A stretch of DNA of 64,000 nt from Roseospira visakhapatnamensis (GTDB lineage Bacteria; Pseudomonadota; Alphaproteobacteria; Rhodospirillales; Rhodospirillaceae), in contig NZ_JACIGK010000022.1 in the NCBI RefSeq assembly GCF_014197915.1, positions 1 through 64,000 on the forward strand. Direction: 5' to 3'. Shown here piece by piece: positions 37,761 through 47,751 of this stretch. Every line of letters begins with the position of its first letter. Within the stretch, counting starts at the first letter, position 1. The notes beneath the pieces are model-generated. The model made no database searches, was not told the DNA's origin, and saw only the letters and a list, made by a program, of their open reading frames with translations. The translations under genes were made by a program, and so were the position numbers.

Positions 37761-38654
37761 TCACTCGCCGGACGACGCGGACCGGGCCCCCAGGGCCACG
37801 GCCAGCACCGCCAGGGGCGGGCGGCCGGCGGCCTCCGCCACGGTCTTGAGGCGGTCCTCCGGCGTGGCCTCGATGCCCTGACGGGACAGGCGCCACAGCA
37901 GCGCCTCCACCGGTTGACCCTCCTCGGCGGCCAGGTCGGCCAGCGCGCGGCGCCCCACGCCCGTGCCGGCGAAACGGGCCTCGATGGTCTGGACGGTCGG
38001 CGGCCCCGTGTCCGGTGACGAGGCCGCCTCCGCCGAGACGTCCTCCAGGACGGCATAGACCACGGACGGGGGCAACCCGTTGTCGTCGGCGATGCGGCGC
38101 AAGGTGGTCCGGCGGCCATCGGCAATCGTCAGGCCGGCGGCGGTCAAGGCGGCCAGCGCCGCGTCGGGGTCCTTGTGCGTGCGGAACGCCAGCGCGGCCA
38201 GCGAAACCTCCTCGGCATGGCCGAAGGGCGGCTGGTCCTCCGGCGCGGGCGCCCAGGCGTCGCGCGCGGCCTCGTTCAGGTCGAGCACGAGGGTCACCGG
38301 CGGCACGCGCAGCACCGCGCCCACCGACAGCGCCCCCAGGATGACCAGCGCCGCCAGCCCCTCGACGCGGGGGATGGCGTGTCCCCGCGCCCGGGTCCGC
38401 AGGTGATGCAGGAACGGCTTCCAGTTGTTGACCAGATGCCAGACGCCGGCCCCCAGGAACAGGACGCTCGCCACGATGTGCCAGTCGCCCCACTGGTCCT
38501 TGGTCAGACCCAACAGGGTCCAGTCGACCCAGTGCGCCACCCGACCCGGCGGCGCCAGGAACAGCATCACCCCACTGACCGCCATGACCACGAACCCGCC
38601 GGCCACCAGCAGGGAAATCAACCCACGCCCGTTGAAGGGCTTGCGCGCCGCCAT
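37761..38654 (-). CDS. DUF4405-like membrane protein with helical repeats
   Basis: 297 residues. The first 105 form three hydrophobic segments with paired His residues (WHIVASV, WHLVNNW), resembling the DUF4405/cytochrome b561-type fold, perhaps haem-binding. A fourth segment (LAALVILGALSVGAVL) precedes a soluble C-terminal half containing three related helical units: GRRTTLRRIADDNGLPPSVVYAVL, GRRALADLAAEEGQPVEALLWRL and PEDRLKTVAEAAGRPPLAVLAVAL. ATG 38654 starts MAARKPFNGRG; the longer frame upstream lacks similarity. It lies 71 bases before ubiE, which may or may not be co-transcribed. Redox role inferred only. Confidence 0.75.
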   Translation of the reverse strand: MAARKPFNGRGLISLLVAGGFVVMAVSGVMLFLAPPGRVAHWVDWTLLGLTKDQWGDWHIVASVLFLGAGVWHLVNNWKPFLHHLRTRARGHAIPRVEGLAALVILGALSVGAVLRVPPVTLVLDLNEAARDAWAPAPEDQPPFGHAEEVSLAALAFRTHKDPDAALAALTAAGLTIADGRRTTLRRIADDNGLPPSVVYAVLEDVSAEAASSPDTGPPTVQTIEARFAGTGVGRRALADLAAEEGQPVEALLWRLSRQGIEATPEDRLKTVAEAAGRPPLAVLAVALGARSASSGE

Positions 38655-39129
38655 GGAGTCCTCCCGTGACCAAACGCATGTGGCGCAAGAACACGCGCCG
38701 GACGGCGGACCGTCAACCCCATCCCGCAATCGCCGGCCCCGCATCCATGCATGCCGGGAATGACCAGCCATCACTTCACGTCATACCCGAAAGGGCCGAC
38801 ACTGCCGGCTTGCGTTTGGCCGGCACCGACCCGCGTGTCCGCCTGGACAAGTCCCAAGACGCCGCGACGCCGCCCGCCGCCCTGGCGGGACATGGGGTGA
38901 TCGAGGAGGTCCGCACGGGCGAGGGTGTCTGGGCCGGGCACCGTCAGACATCACGACAACCGGTATGGCACGACGGAGAGTCGCCGGGCGCGCATCGGCG
39001 CCCGCGATACCGGACCGCATGGCCTTCCAGCCGCCGCGCCCTTGTATCCCCCACGCGACCGGCAACCGGTGGCCGGAGCGCGGTTCCATGTTTTGGGAAG
39101 AATTTGGGTTTTTGGGAAGAGTTTGGACG
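38655..39129. other. Intergenic stretch with a tandem 17-bp direct repeat
   Basis: 475 bases between two divergent genes. The left part shows nothing I can name. At the right end, TTTTGGGAAGAATTTGG (39091-39107) recurs as TTTTGGGAAGAGTTTGG (39110-39126), one difference, period 19. The second copy ends three bases before the ATG at 39130 and supplies its GGAAGAG ribosome-binding site. Confidence 0.5.
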
Positions 39130-39411
39130 ATGATAACGCTTGAAGATTGCTGTGGCCTGAGTGGCGCGCGGCCGGACGAGGTCATCGTGGTGGCCTACCA
39201 CGAACGCATGGCGCCCATCCTGGCGGCGGGCAAGGTGCACGGCCTGCTCGCCGAACCAAGGGGCGGCGACACCCTGCGGCGGATGATCCTGGACGAACAG
39301 GCCCGCGCCGACGGCCGGGGCGACGGGGCGCGCGTCGAGGCCCTGGCGATTCTGTATCGGGAGGCGTGCCACCTCTACCCGCAAGAGACCGCGTGCCCCG
39401 AGAGCCCGTGA
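39130..39411 (+). CDS. Small hypothetical protein
   Basis: 93 residues starting MITLEDCCGLSGARPDEVIVVAYHERM, predicted mostly helical with no signal peptide or membrane segment. It resembles, from memory, small uncharacterised alphaproteobacterial proteins of the form 'LEDC..CGL.eeEv..iaeHE', but I cannot name a function. An in-frame ATG at 39088 (MFWEEFGFLGRVWT-) with GGAG upstream is an alternative start; 39130 is preferred for its ribosome site and because similarity seems to begin there. Flanked by the convergent peptide-transporter operon. Confidence 0.6.
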   Translation: MITLEDCCGLSGARPDEVIVVAYHERMAPILAAGKVHGLLAEPRGGDTLRRMILDEQARADGRGDGARVEALAILYREACHLYPQETACPESP

Positions 39412-39527
39412 CAGGAGGACGGGCGGCGGATCCGCCCGCGACGGCGGGCGACCGGTCCATGGTTTCAGTCAGCCGATCGAGCGCCTCGCGCACGTGACCG
39501 TCGCTCGGGGTCAGGTCACGGATCCCC

Positions 39528-40552
<1,025 letters not shown>

Positions 40553-40556
<4 letters not shown>

Positions 40557-41533
40557 GCCGCCACCCCGCTCGCCAGGTCTCGCGCCCGCACACAGCGCAC
40601 CCGGTGGCCGTCCAGGTCCTCCAGCGCCGGCAGGGCGTCGCGGCACCGATCCTCGACAAAGTCGCAGCGGGGGTTGAAGGGGCAGCCCTCGGGAACGGCG
40701 GTCAACGGCGGCATGGAGCCCCGGATCTGGTTCAGCCGCGCGCCCGGTGTCCCCTCGCCCGGCAGCGCCGCCAGCAGGCCGCGCGTGTAGGGGTGCACGG
40801 GATCCTGCACCACGCGGGCGGTCTCGCCGGTTTCCACCACCCGGCCGGCATACAGCACCACCACCCGCTGGGTCACCTGGGAGACCACGGCCAGGTCGTG
40901 GGTGATCAGGATCAGCCCCACCCCGTGCGTTTTGCACAGGTCGAGCATCAGGCTCATGATCTCCGCCTGGATGGTGACGTCGAGCGCCGTGGTGGGCTCG
41001 TCGGCGATGATCAGCGCCGGCTCGGTCAACAGGGCGATGGCGATCACCACGCGCTGGCGCATGCCGCCCGACAACTCGTGCGGATAGGACTCGAGGCGCT
41101 TCTCCGGCGAGGGGATCTTGACCTCCCCCAGGCGGGTGATGGCGATCCGGCGGGCCTCGGCGTCACCGATGCGCCGGTGCGCCTTCAGGGTCTCCACCAT
41201 CTGGGTGCCGATGGTCAGCACCGGGTTCAGGGTCATCATCGGATCCTGGAAGATCATGCTGATGCGGTCGCCCCGCACCCGGCGCATCTGGTGGGTGGAC
41301 AGGCGGGTGAGGTCCTGGCCCTCGAACAGGATCGACCCGCCGGCGATGCGCCCCGGCCGGCCGATCAGATTGAGGATGGCGAAGGCGGCGACGCTCTTGC
41401 CGGCGCCGGACTCGCCGACGATGCCCAGGCGCTCGCCCCGGTCCACGGTGAAATCGACGTCGTGCAACGCCGTCAGCACGCCCTGGCGCGTGGGGAACTC
41501 CACCCGCAGGTCGCGGACATCAAGAAGCGGCAT
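40553..41533 (-). CDS. dppD: Dipeptide-type ABC transporter ATP-binding protein (DppD-like)
   Basis: 326 residues. Walker [11 protein letters not shown]-loop [10 protein letters not shown], signature SGGMRQR, Walker [23 protein letters not shown], and the C-terminal peptide-transporter extension with [14 protein letters not shown]. Partner ATPase of the DppF-like protein; starts 4 bases after the permease gene ends. Confidence 0.92.
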
Positions 41534-41537
41534 GGAC

Positions 41538-42467
41538 TTAGCCCTTGAACAGTCTGGGGTTCAGCACGTCGCGCAGCCAGTCTCCCAGCAGGTTGATGGC
41601 CAGGATCAGGGTGATCAACGCAATGCTGGGGAAGGTGGTGATCCACCAGGCACCACTGAAGATGTACTCGAAGCCGGAGCTGATCAGCGACCCCAGCGAC
41701 GGCATGGTCACCGGCATCCCCAGGCCCAGGAAGGACAGCGCCGCCTCGCTGATGATGGCGTTGGCCACCTGCACGGTGGAGATCACCAAGAGCGGCGACA
41801 GCGTGTTCGGCAGGATGTGGCGGGCCATGATGGTCGGCGCCGACAGGCCGATGACGCGGGCCGCGTCCACGTATTCCTTCTTCTTCTCGGCCAGCACCGA
41901 GGCGCGGATGGTGCGCGCGTACTGGGGCCATTCGGCGAAGCCGATCACCAGGACCAGCATGACGATGGCCATGTCCTCGTAGAACTCGGCCCCGACGGCG
42001 GCCTTGAACACCGCCAGGGCGATGATGGCCAGCATCAGCGTGGACATGGCCAACTGGATGTCGGCCAGACGCATGAAGAAGGCGTCCACCTTGCCGCCCA
42101 GGTAGCCCGAAACCAGGCCGATGACGATGCCCAGCGTCATTTGCACCATCACCGCGAACACGCCGATGACAATGGAGATGCGCAGACCGTAGAGGATGGC
42201 GCTGAGAAGGTCACGGCCCTGGACGTCCGTGCCCAGGGGGAAGGCGGCTTCTCCCCCGGACGTCCAGACCGGCGGGATCTCGGAATTCATGATGTCGATC
42301 TGCGCCGGGTCGTGCGGGTTCATGCTCGACAGCCATGGTGCCAGCAGCGCCGCCAGCACGAAGGCGACCAGGATCGCGAAGGCCGTCAGGGCCACGGGAT
42401 CGCGCCGGAACCGATAGAGGACGTCGGAGCCCAGGAGGGCCGTCAGGCGGGCGGTCAGGTGAGTCAT
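41538..42467 (-). CDS. dppC: Dipeptide-type ABC transporter permease (DppC-like)
   Basis: 309 residues. N-terminal segment DPVALTAFAILVAFVLAALLAPWL, a short periplasmic region, then five hydrophobic segments of the BPD_transp_1 fold; the cytoplasmic coupling motif is EYVDAARVIGLSAPTIMARHILPNTLSP. Overlaps the DppB-like gene as ATGA and precedes the ATPase genes. Confidence 0.92.
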   Translation of the reverse strand: MTHLTARLTALLGSDVLYRFRRDPVALTAFAILVAFVLAALLAPWLSSMNPHDPAQIDIMNSEIPPVWTSGGEAAFPLGTDVQGRDLLSAILYGLRISIVIGVFAVMVQMTLGIVIGLVSGYLGGKVDAFFMRLADIQLAMSTLMLAIIALAVFKAAVGAEFYEDMAIVMLVLVIGFAEWPQYARTIRASVLAEKKKEYVDAARVIGLSAPTIMARHILPNTLSPLLVISTVQVANAIISEAALSFLGLGMPVTMPSLGSLISSGFEYIFSGAWWITTFPSIALITLILAINLLGDWLRDVLNPRLFKG

Positions 42468-43453
42468 GACGGAGCCCCCACCAGACGCACGGTTGGATTG
42501 ACCAGGGTGTAAATCAGGTCAACCACGGTGTTGGTGACCACGAAGATCAATCCCACGACGATGATGTAGGCGATGATCAGCGGCGTATCGACGCGCGTCA
42601 CCGCCTCGATGAACATGAAGCCCAGGCCCGGCCACTGAAACACCGTCTCGGTGAGAATGGTGTAGGCCAGCATGAGGCCGATCTGGACGCCGCCCACGGT
42701 GATCACCGGCAGCAGCGTGTTCTTGAACGCATGCAGGAACCACACCCGCCGGGGGGCCAGACCCTTGGCCCAGGCATAGCGGATGTAGTCCTGTTCCAGC
42801 ACCTCCATCATCTCGGAGCGGATCAGGCGGATGAACAGCGGCAGGAAGATCGACGACAGGGCGATGCTGGGCAGGACCAGGTGGGATATCCCCTCGCCGG
42901 TCAGGAAGCCGGTTTTCCAGCCGGGGACAATCTCCACCAGGGACTCGCCGCGCCCGAACGAGGGCAGCCAGCCCAGGTTCACCGAGAACAGATAGATGAG
43001 GAAGATGGCGGTCAGGAACACGGGGATGGAAATGCCGACGATGCTGGCTCCCATGGCCGCCTGGGAGAGCCAGGAGCGGGGCTGGATGGCGCACCAGCAA
43101 CCCAGCGGCACGGATACCAGCACAATGATGATGGCGGCGCCGATCACCAGGTCGACGGTGGCCGGGAACTTGTCGGCGATCACGTCCAGCGCCGGACGCT
43201 TGAAATGGTAGGAAACGCCAAGGTCACCCTGCACCGCGTTGCCCAGGAAACGCCAGTATTGTTCCAGGAAGGGATCATTCAGGCCCATGCGGTCGCGCAG
43301 GGCCTCCCGCTCGGCCTCCGACACGGCTTGCCCCACCAGTTCTCGCAAGGGGTCGCCCAGGTTGTCCTGGATGGAAAAGCCGATGAGGCTGATGACGAAC
43401 ATCACCAGAACGGCTTGCAGGAGGCGCTTGATCAGAAAGGCGACAATGGCCAT
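42464..43453 (-). CDS. dppB: Dipeptide-type ABC transporter permease (DppB-like)
   Basis: 329 residues. Starts AIVAFLIKRLLQAVLVMFVISLIGF; the insertion REALRDRMGLNDPFLEQYWRFLGNAVQGDLGVSY is typical of peptide-transporter DppB/OppB. The coupling motif is DYIRYAWAKGLAPRRVWFLHAFKNTLLP. ATG 43453 is used rather than the longer frame because the first hydrophobic segment follows it. Lies 119 bases after the binding-protein gene. Confidence 0.92.
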   Translation of the reverse strand: MAIVAFLIKRLLQAVLVMFVISLIGFSIQDNLGDPLRELVGQAVSEAEREALRDRMGLNDPFLEQYWRFLGNAVQGDLGVSYHFKRPALDVIADKFPATVDLVIGAAIIIVLVSVPLGCWCAIQPRSWLSQAAMGASIVGISIPVFLTAIFLIYLFSVNLGWLPSFGRGESLVEIVPGWKTGFLTGEGISHLVLPSIALSSIFLPLFIRLIRSEMMEVLEQDYIRYAWAKGLAPRRVWFLHAFKNTLLPVITVGGVQIGLMLAYTILTETVFQWPGLGFMFIEAVTRVDTPLIIAYIIVVGLIFVVTNTVVDLIYTLVNPTVRLVGAPS

Positions 43454-43572
43454 GGCGGTTCCAGGGGACGGGAAGCAAGGGACGGGAAGCAAGGGATGGC
43501 GCGCGCATCACCGAACGCGACAGAGGGAGGCCGGCAGGGACGCCGGCCTCCCTCCACCCGTTAGGCAGACCG

Positions 43573-45153
43573 TTAGTCGATGACCAGGTCACCCAGGTAC
43601 GGGAAGTCCATGACGTTGACGATATCCTCGATATGCACGCCGTCGCGCGACGCCCAGGACAAGTCCTGCCAGTGCAGCGGCACGAAGGCGGCGTCCTCGT
43701 ACAGCAGTCGTTCCACCTGCTGCAAGACCTTGGCGCGGGCCTCCTGGTCCACCATGGACTGGGACTGAATGATCAGCTTGTCCACCTCGGGATTCGAGTA
43801 GTTGCCGGAGTTGTACTGGCCGTAGCCGGTTTCCGCATCCGGGGTCATCAGCAGGAATTCGGTGTAGTTGGCCGAGTCCTCGGTGTCGGGATGCCAGCCG
43901 ATCATCATGATGTCGGCGGCGCGCACGTCGAACTCGGGCCAGTACTGCGCCTTGGGGATGGTGGTCAGATCAACCTTGATGTTGATCCGGGCCAGCATGG
44001 CCGCCGCCGCCTCGGCGATCTTGTCGTCGTTCACATAGCGGTTGTTGGGCGCCATCATGGTGATGGAGAACCCATCCTCATAGCCGGCCTCGGCCATCAG
44101 CGCCTTGGCCTTGTCCAGATCGTAGCGGGGCTTCAGGTCGGCCGCGTGCCCCACCTGACCGGGCGCGCTCTGCTGCGCGGCGACGGTGGCGAAGCCCTTC
44201 ATGATCTTGTCGACGATGCCCTGGTTGTTGATCGCGTACACGATGGCCTGACGCACGCGCGGGTCCTTGAAGGCCTCGACCCGGTCCTGGTTCATCTGCA
44301 ACGTGATGATCCGGGTGCCACCCATGGTCACAAGGTTGACGCCCTCTTCGTTGCCCAGTCGCTCCAGGTCGGTGGGCGGCACCGGCTTGATGAAGTCCAC
44401 GCCGCCGGACAGCAGCGAGGCCACGCGGGTCGGGTCTTCCTTGATCGGCGTGAAGATGATCTCGGTGACATTGCCCGGGGACTCGGTGTCCCAGTAGTCG
44501 GCGAAGCGCTCGAACTCCACGCGGACACCCTGTTCACGCGCCCGCACCACGAAGGGGCCGGTGCCCGACGCATTGGTCGAGGCGAACGTGCTGCCGTGCT
44601 TGACGATGGCGTCCTTGGGCTTCCCGTTGTCGTCGGTGCCGGTGTAGAACGCCTTGTCCATGGGGAACAGGTAGGTGGCCAGGTTCAGGACCAGCGGGTA
44701 CGGCTCGACCGTCACCAGATCCACGGTGTGGTCGTCGATGATCTTGGCGCCCTCGAACGGCTCGAACAGGGCCTTGAAGTCCGGGCTCCCCTTCAGGCGC
44801 TCCAGGGTGAAGACCACGTCCTCGGCGGTGAACGGATTGCCGCTGTGGAACACGACCCCCTCGCGCAGGTGGAAGCGCATGGTCAGGTCGTCGATCTGCT
44901 CCCAGCTCTCGGCCAGGCGCGGTTCGTACTCCAACTCCTTGGTGAAGCGCACCAGGGGGTCGAACACCATGTGCGCCATTTCCAGGGTCCCGCCGGAAAG
45001 CTGCTCTTGCGGGTCCAGCGAGACCGGATCGGCGTCATAGGCCATGCGCAGGGTCTTGGCCTCGGCCGGCGCGACTCCGGCGATCCCCGCGCCGACCGCC
45101 ACCGCGCAAGCCAGCAGCGCGCCAGTGGCGATTTTGGTGAACTGGAACGTCAT
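43573..45153 (-). CDS. dppA: Periplasmic peptide-binding protein (DppA-like)
   Basis: 526 residues, family 5 solute-binding protein. Signal peptide FTKIATGALLACAVAVGAGIAGVAPAEAKT, then LRMAYDADPVSLDPQ, VFHSGNPFTAEDVVFTLERL and the FVPLHWQD near the C-terminus. Captures oligopeptides or related solutes for the following permease-ATPase genes; the exact substrate cannot be read from the sequence. ATG 45153 has AGGGAGAG upstream. First gene of a five-gene operon. Confidence 0.92.
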   Translation of the reverse strand: MTFQFTKIATGALLACAVAVGAGIAGVAPAEAKTLRMAYDADPVSLDPQEQLSGGTLEMAHMVFDPLVRFTKELEYEPRLAESWEQIDDLTMRFHLREGVVFHSGNPFTAEDVVFTLERLKGSPDFKALFEPFEGAKIIDDHTVDLVTVEPYPLVLNLATYLFPMDKAFYTGTDDNGKPKDAIVKHGSTFASTNASGTGPFVVRAREQGVRVEFERFADYWDTESPGNVTEIIFTPIKEDPTRVASLLSGGVDFIKPVPPTDLERLGNEEGVNLVTMGGTRIITLQMNQDRVEAFKDPRVRQAIVYAINNQGIVDKIMKGFATVAAQQSAPGQVGHAADLKPRYDLDKAKALMAEAGYEDGFSITMMAPNNRYVNDDKIAEAAAAMLARINIKVDLTTIPKAQYWPEFDVRAADIMMIGWHPDTEDSANYTEFLLMTPDAETGYGQYNSGNYSNPEVDKLIIQSQSMVDQEARAKVLQQVERLLYEDAAFVPLHWQDLSWASRDGVHIEDIVNVMDFPYLGDLVID

Positions 45154-45512
45154 GCCTTGGATCTCTCCCTGATGGGGTTGGGGGTGGGAGCCCGCGGTGC
45201 CGGCCCTTGGCGGCGGCGCCTCGCATACCGTCGAGACGGGCGGGAAACTTCCCAGTCCAGGTTCCGTGGTACACCACCCGCGAGGAACAGGCAAAGGTCC
45301 ATTGGACGGCGCCGTCCACGCCTTTGGCGGGTTCAGGATACGGTCCGCGACCTTGGGTTCGCCACGAGTCCCATGGGAACATCGGCCGCCCCATGCCGGC
45401 GCGTCCCGCATGGCATGAACCCTGCTATGCTGTCGGGGCTTTCATCTTTTGCGCTTCCGCTCTTCCGATCATAGCGCGAAAAACGATCATCCCCACCACT
45501 GGAGATCAAGAC
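45154..45512. other. Divergent promoter space between dppA and modA
   Basis: 359 bases. Visible elements are a short dyad GTGGT-AC-ACCAC near 45266-45277 and a direct repeat CGATCAT at 45466-45472 and 45484-45490, 23 bases before the modA ATG. No ModE-type palindrome or clear sigma-70 hexamers were recognised, and no gene. Confidence 0.4.
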
Positions 45513-46370
45513 ATGCCCGCCCCGTCACCGTGCGCCCTGCCCCATCCCCGCACGACACCGGTTGCCCCGCCACGCGCGCACCGTCTGCGGATGTTGCAGG
45601 CGGTCCGCGCCGTGGTCGGGATCAGCCTCGGGGGGATCACGGCCTTGGGGCTCGGGCTGGGGGTCTTGAGTCCGACGCCGGCCCACGCCGGCGAAACCCT
45701 GGTCGCCGTCGCCGCCAACTTCACCGCCGCCGCCCGCGAGATCGGCGCCGCCTTCACCACCGCCACCGGCCACACCGCGACGTACAGCTTCGGCTCGACC
45801 GGCAAGCTGTACGCCCAGATCGCCAACGGCGCGCCCTACAGCGTGTTCCTGGCCGCCGATGCCGCCCGCCCGGCCCGCGCCGAGGCCGACGGGTTGGCGG
45901 TCGCCGGCTCCCGGTTCACCTACGCCGTCGGCCGTCTGGTGCTGTTCAGCACCGACCCCGGCCTGGTGGACGACTCGGGGCAGGTCCTGAAAACGGGAGA
46001 CGTCGAGCGCCTGGCCATCGCCAATCCGGTGACCGCCCCCTACGGCACCGCCGCCATCGAGGTGTTGCGGACGATGGGGGTCCACGACGCCCTGGCCGGC
46101 CGCCTCGTGCGCGGCGATTCCGTCTCCCAGACGCTGCAGTTCGTGACCACCGGCAACGCGCCGCTGGGATTCGTCGCCCTGTCCCAGGTCATCACCCTGC
46201 CCGGTGGATCGCGATGGATCGTACCGACGGACCTGCACGCCCCGCTGCGCCAGGACGCCGTACTCCTGACGCGGGGCAAGAACAACTCCGTGGCACGGGC
46301 GTTCGTGGCCTTCCTGAAAAGCCCGGAGGCCCGGGCGATCATCGCCCGCTACGGCTACGGCGTCGAGTAA
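45513..46370 (+). CDS. modA: Molybdate-type substrate-binding protein ModA
   Basis: 285 residues. After a long N-terminal region with a signal-like segment (VVGISLGGITALGLGLGVLSPTPAHA), the mature part reads ETLVAVAANFTAAAREIGAAFTTATGHTATYSFGSTGKLYAQI, then PYGTAAIEVL and FVALSQV, as in ModA. It should bind molybdate or tungstate in the periplasm. No modB or modC is next to it, so it would need partners elsewhere. ATG 45513 has GGAG upstream; the frame is open further without similarity. Ends 22 bases from the convergent peptidase pair. Confidence 0.87.
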   Translation: MPAPSPCALPHPRTTPVAPPRAHRLRMLQAVRAVVGISLGGITALGLGLGVLSPTPAHAGETLVAVAANFTAAAREIGAAFTTATGHTATYSFGSTGKLYAQIANGAPYSVFLAADAARPARAEADGLAVAGSRFTYAVGRLVLFSTDPGLVDDSGQVLKTGDVERLAIANPVTAPYGTAAIEVLRTMGVHDALAGRLVRGDSVSQTLQFVTTGNAPLGFVALSQVITLPGGSRWIVPTDLHAPLRQDAVLLTRGKNNSVARAFVAFLKSPEARAIIARYGYGVE

Positions 46371-46392
46371 GCCGCGCCGTGGGCCTGTCCCG

Positions 46393-47751
46393 TCAGTTCG
46401 ACGAAACCAGCCCGTCCGGCTGCCCCACCACCACGGTGGTCAGGGCGGCCGGATCCATCAGCCGGGCGGCCACGCGCCGGGCGTCCTCCAGGGTCACCGC
46501 CTCGATATAGTCGTTGCGGTCGTTCAAATAGGAGGGGGACAGACCCTCCCGCTGCATGGCCACCAGGATCGCGGCGATGGAGCCCGTCGACGAGAAGCGC
46601 AGCGGCCAGGCCCCGGTCAGGTAGGTTCGCGCGTCGGCCAGTTCCTCGGCCGTCGGTCCCGCGTCGGCCATGCGTCGCCATTCCTCCTGGATCAGGGACA
46701 GGCTTTCGGTCACCCGGGCGTTGTTGGTGGCCACGCCCCCCATCCAGACGGGCGCGTGGTCCAGGGGCACGAGGTAGCTGTAGACCGAGTAGGCGAGGCC
46801 GCGCGCCTCGCGCACCTCCTCCACCAGCCGCGACGCAAAGCCGCCCCCCCCAAGGATGTAGTTGACCACGTAGGCCGCGTACCAGTCCGGGTCCGACCGC
46901 GCCAGCCCGGCATGGCCGAACATCGCCACGCTCTGGGGCACCGGACGCTCGATCACCACCGTCCGCCCGTCGGCGCGCGCCACGATGTCGGGCACCGCCG
47001 GCAGGTCCGACGTCTCGGGGAGGTCACCGAACGCCTCGTCGATCAGCGCGGCCAGCCGCTCCGGCGTCACGTCGCCGGCCACGCCGATGGCCAGGCGATC
47101 GCGCACCAGATGCCCGCGCGCGAAGGCGCGGAGGTCGTCCTGGTCGATGGCGGCGATGGTCTCGGCGGTCCCGGCGGGATCGCGGCCGTAGGGATGCTCC
47201 GGGAACAGGGTCTGGTACCAAGCGCGACGGGCGATCTCGTTGGGATCGTTCTCGGTGTAGCGCAGGCCCGCCAGGATCTGGGCGCGCATCCGCTCCACGG
47301 CGTCGGCGTCGAAACGCGGTGCCCGCAACGCCAGGCTGAGCAGCTCCACGGCCTCGTCCAGGTTCTCGGTCAGGGTCTTGACGGTCCCGCTGAACGAATC
47401 GCGGCCGGCATCGAAGGACATCTCGATCGCCAGATCGGCCAGCCGATGCTGGAAGGCCCGCGAGTCCAGGTCGCCGGCCCCCTCGTCCAGCAGGCCGGAC
47501 ACGAGGTGCGCGAGGCCCGCCTTGCCCGGCGGATCCAGCGCCGCGCCGCCATCGAACGCGAACGTCAGCGTCACCATGGGGTTGGTGTCGTCGGCGACCA
47601 GCCAGGCCTCCAGGCCACGGGGCGTGATGACGCGGTCCACCTCGATGGCCCGGGCCGCCGGCACCAGGGCGACGACGGCGAGGACCAGCGCGCCCAGCAG
47701 GGTCGCCACCGGGCGAAACGACGAGCGCTTGATGGTCACATCCTCCCTCAT
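46393..47751 (-). CDS. M16-family protein, catalytically inactive partner
   Basis: 452 residues with a signal-anchor-like start (VATLLGALVLAVVALVPAARA) and the M16B fold. Where active members have HxxEH this one reads GLAHLVSGLLDEG, so zinc ligands are missing. The C-terminal half keeps the substrate-binding segment FASRLVEEVREARGLAYSVYSYL, with the Arg and Tyr typical of the non-catalytic subunit in paired M16 peptidases. It overlaps the active partner by ATGA. The two likely form a periplasmic heterodimer that degrades peptides. Confidence 0.88.
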   Translation of the reverse strand: MREDVTIKRSSFRPVATLLGALVLAVVALVPAARAIEVDRVITPRGLEAWLVADDTNPMVTLTFAFDGGAALDPPGKAGLAHLVSGLLDEGAGDLDSRAFQHRLADLAIEMSFDAGRDSFSGTVKTLTENLDEAVELLSLALRAPRFDADAVERMRAQILAGLRYTENDPNEIARRAWYQTLFPEHPYGRDPAGTAETIAAIDQDDLRAFARGHLVRDRLAIGVAGDVTPERLAALIDEAFGDLPETSDLPAVPDIVARADGRTVVIERPVPQSVAMFGHAGLARSDPDWYAAYVVNYILGGGGFASRLVEEVREARGLAYSVYSYLVPLDHAPVWMGGVATNNARVTESLSLIQEEWRRMADAGPTAEELADARTYLTGAWPLRFSSTGSIAAILVAMQREGLSPSYLNDRNDYIEAVTLEDARRVAARLMDPAALTTVVVGQPDGLVSSN

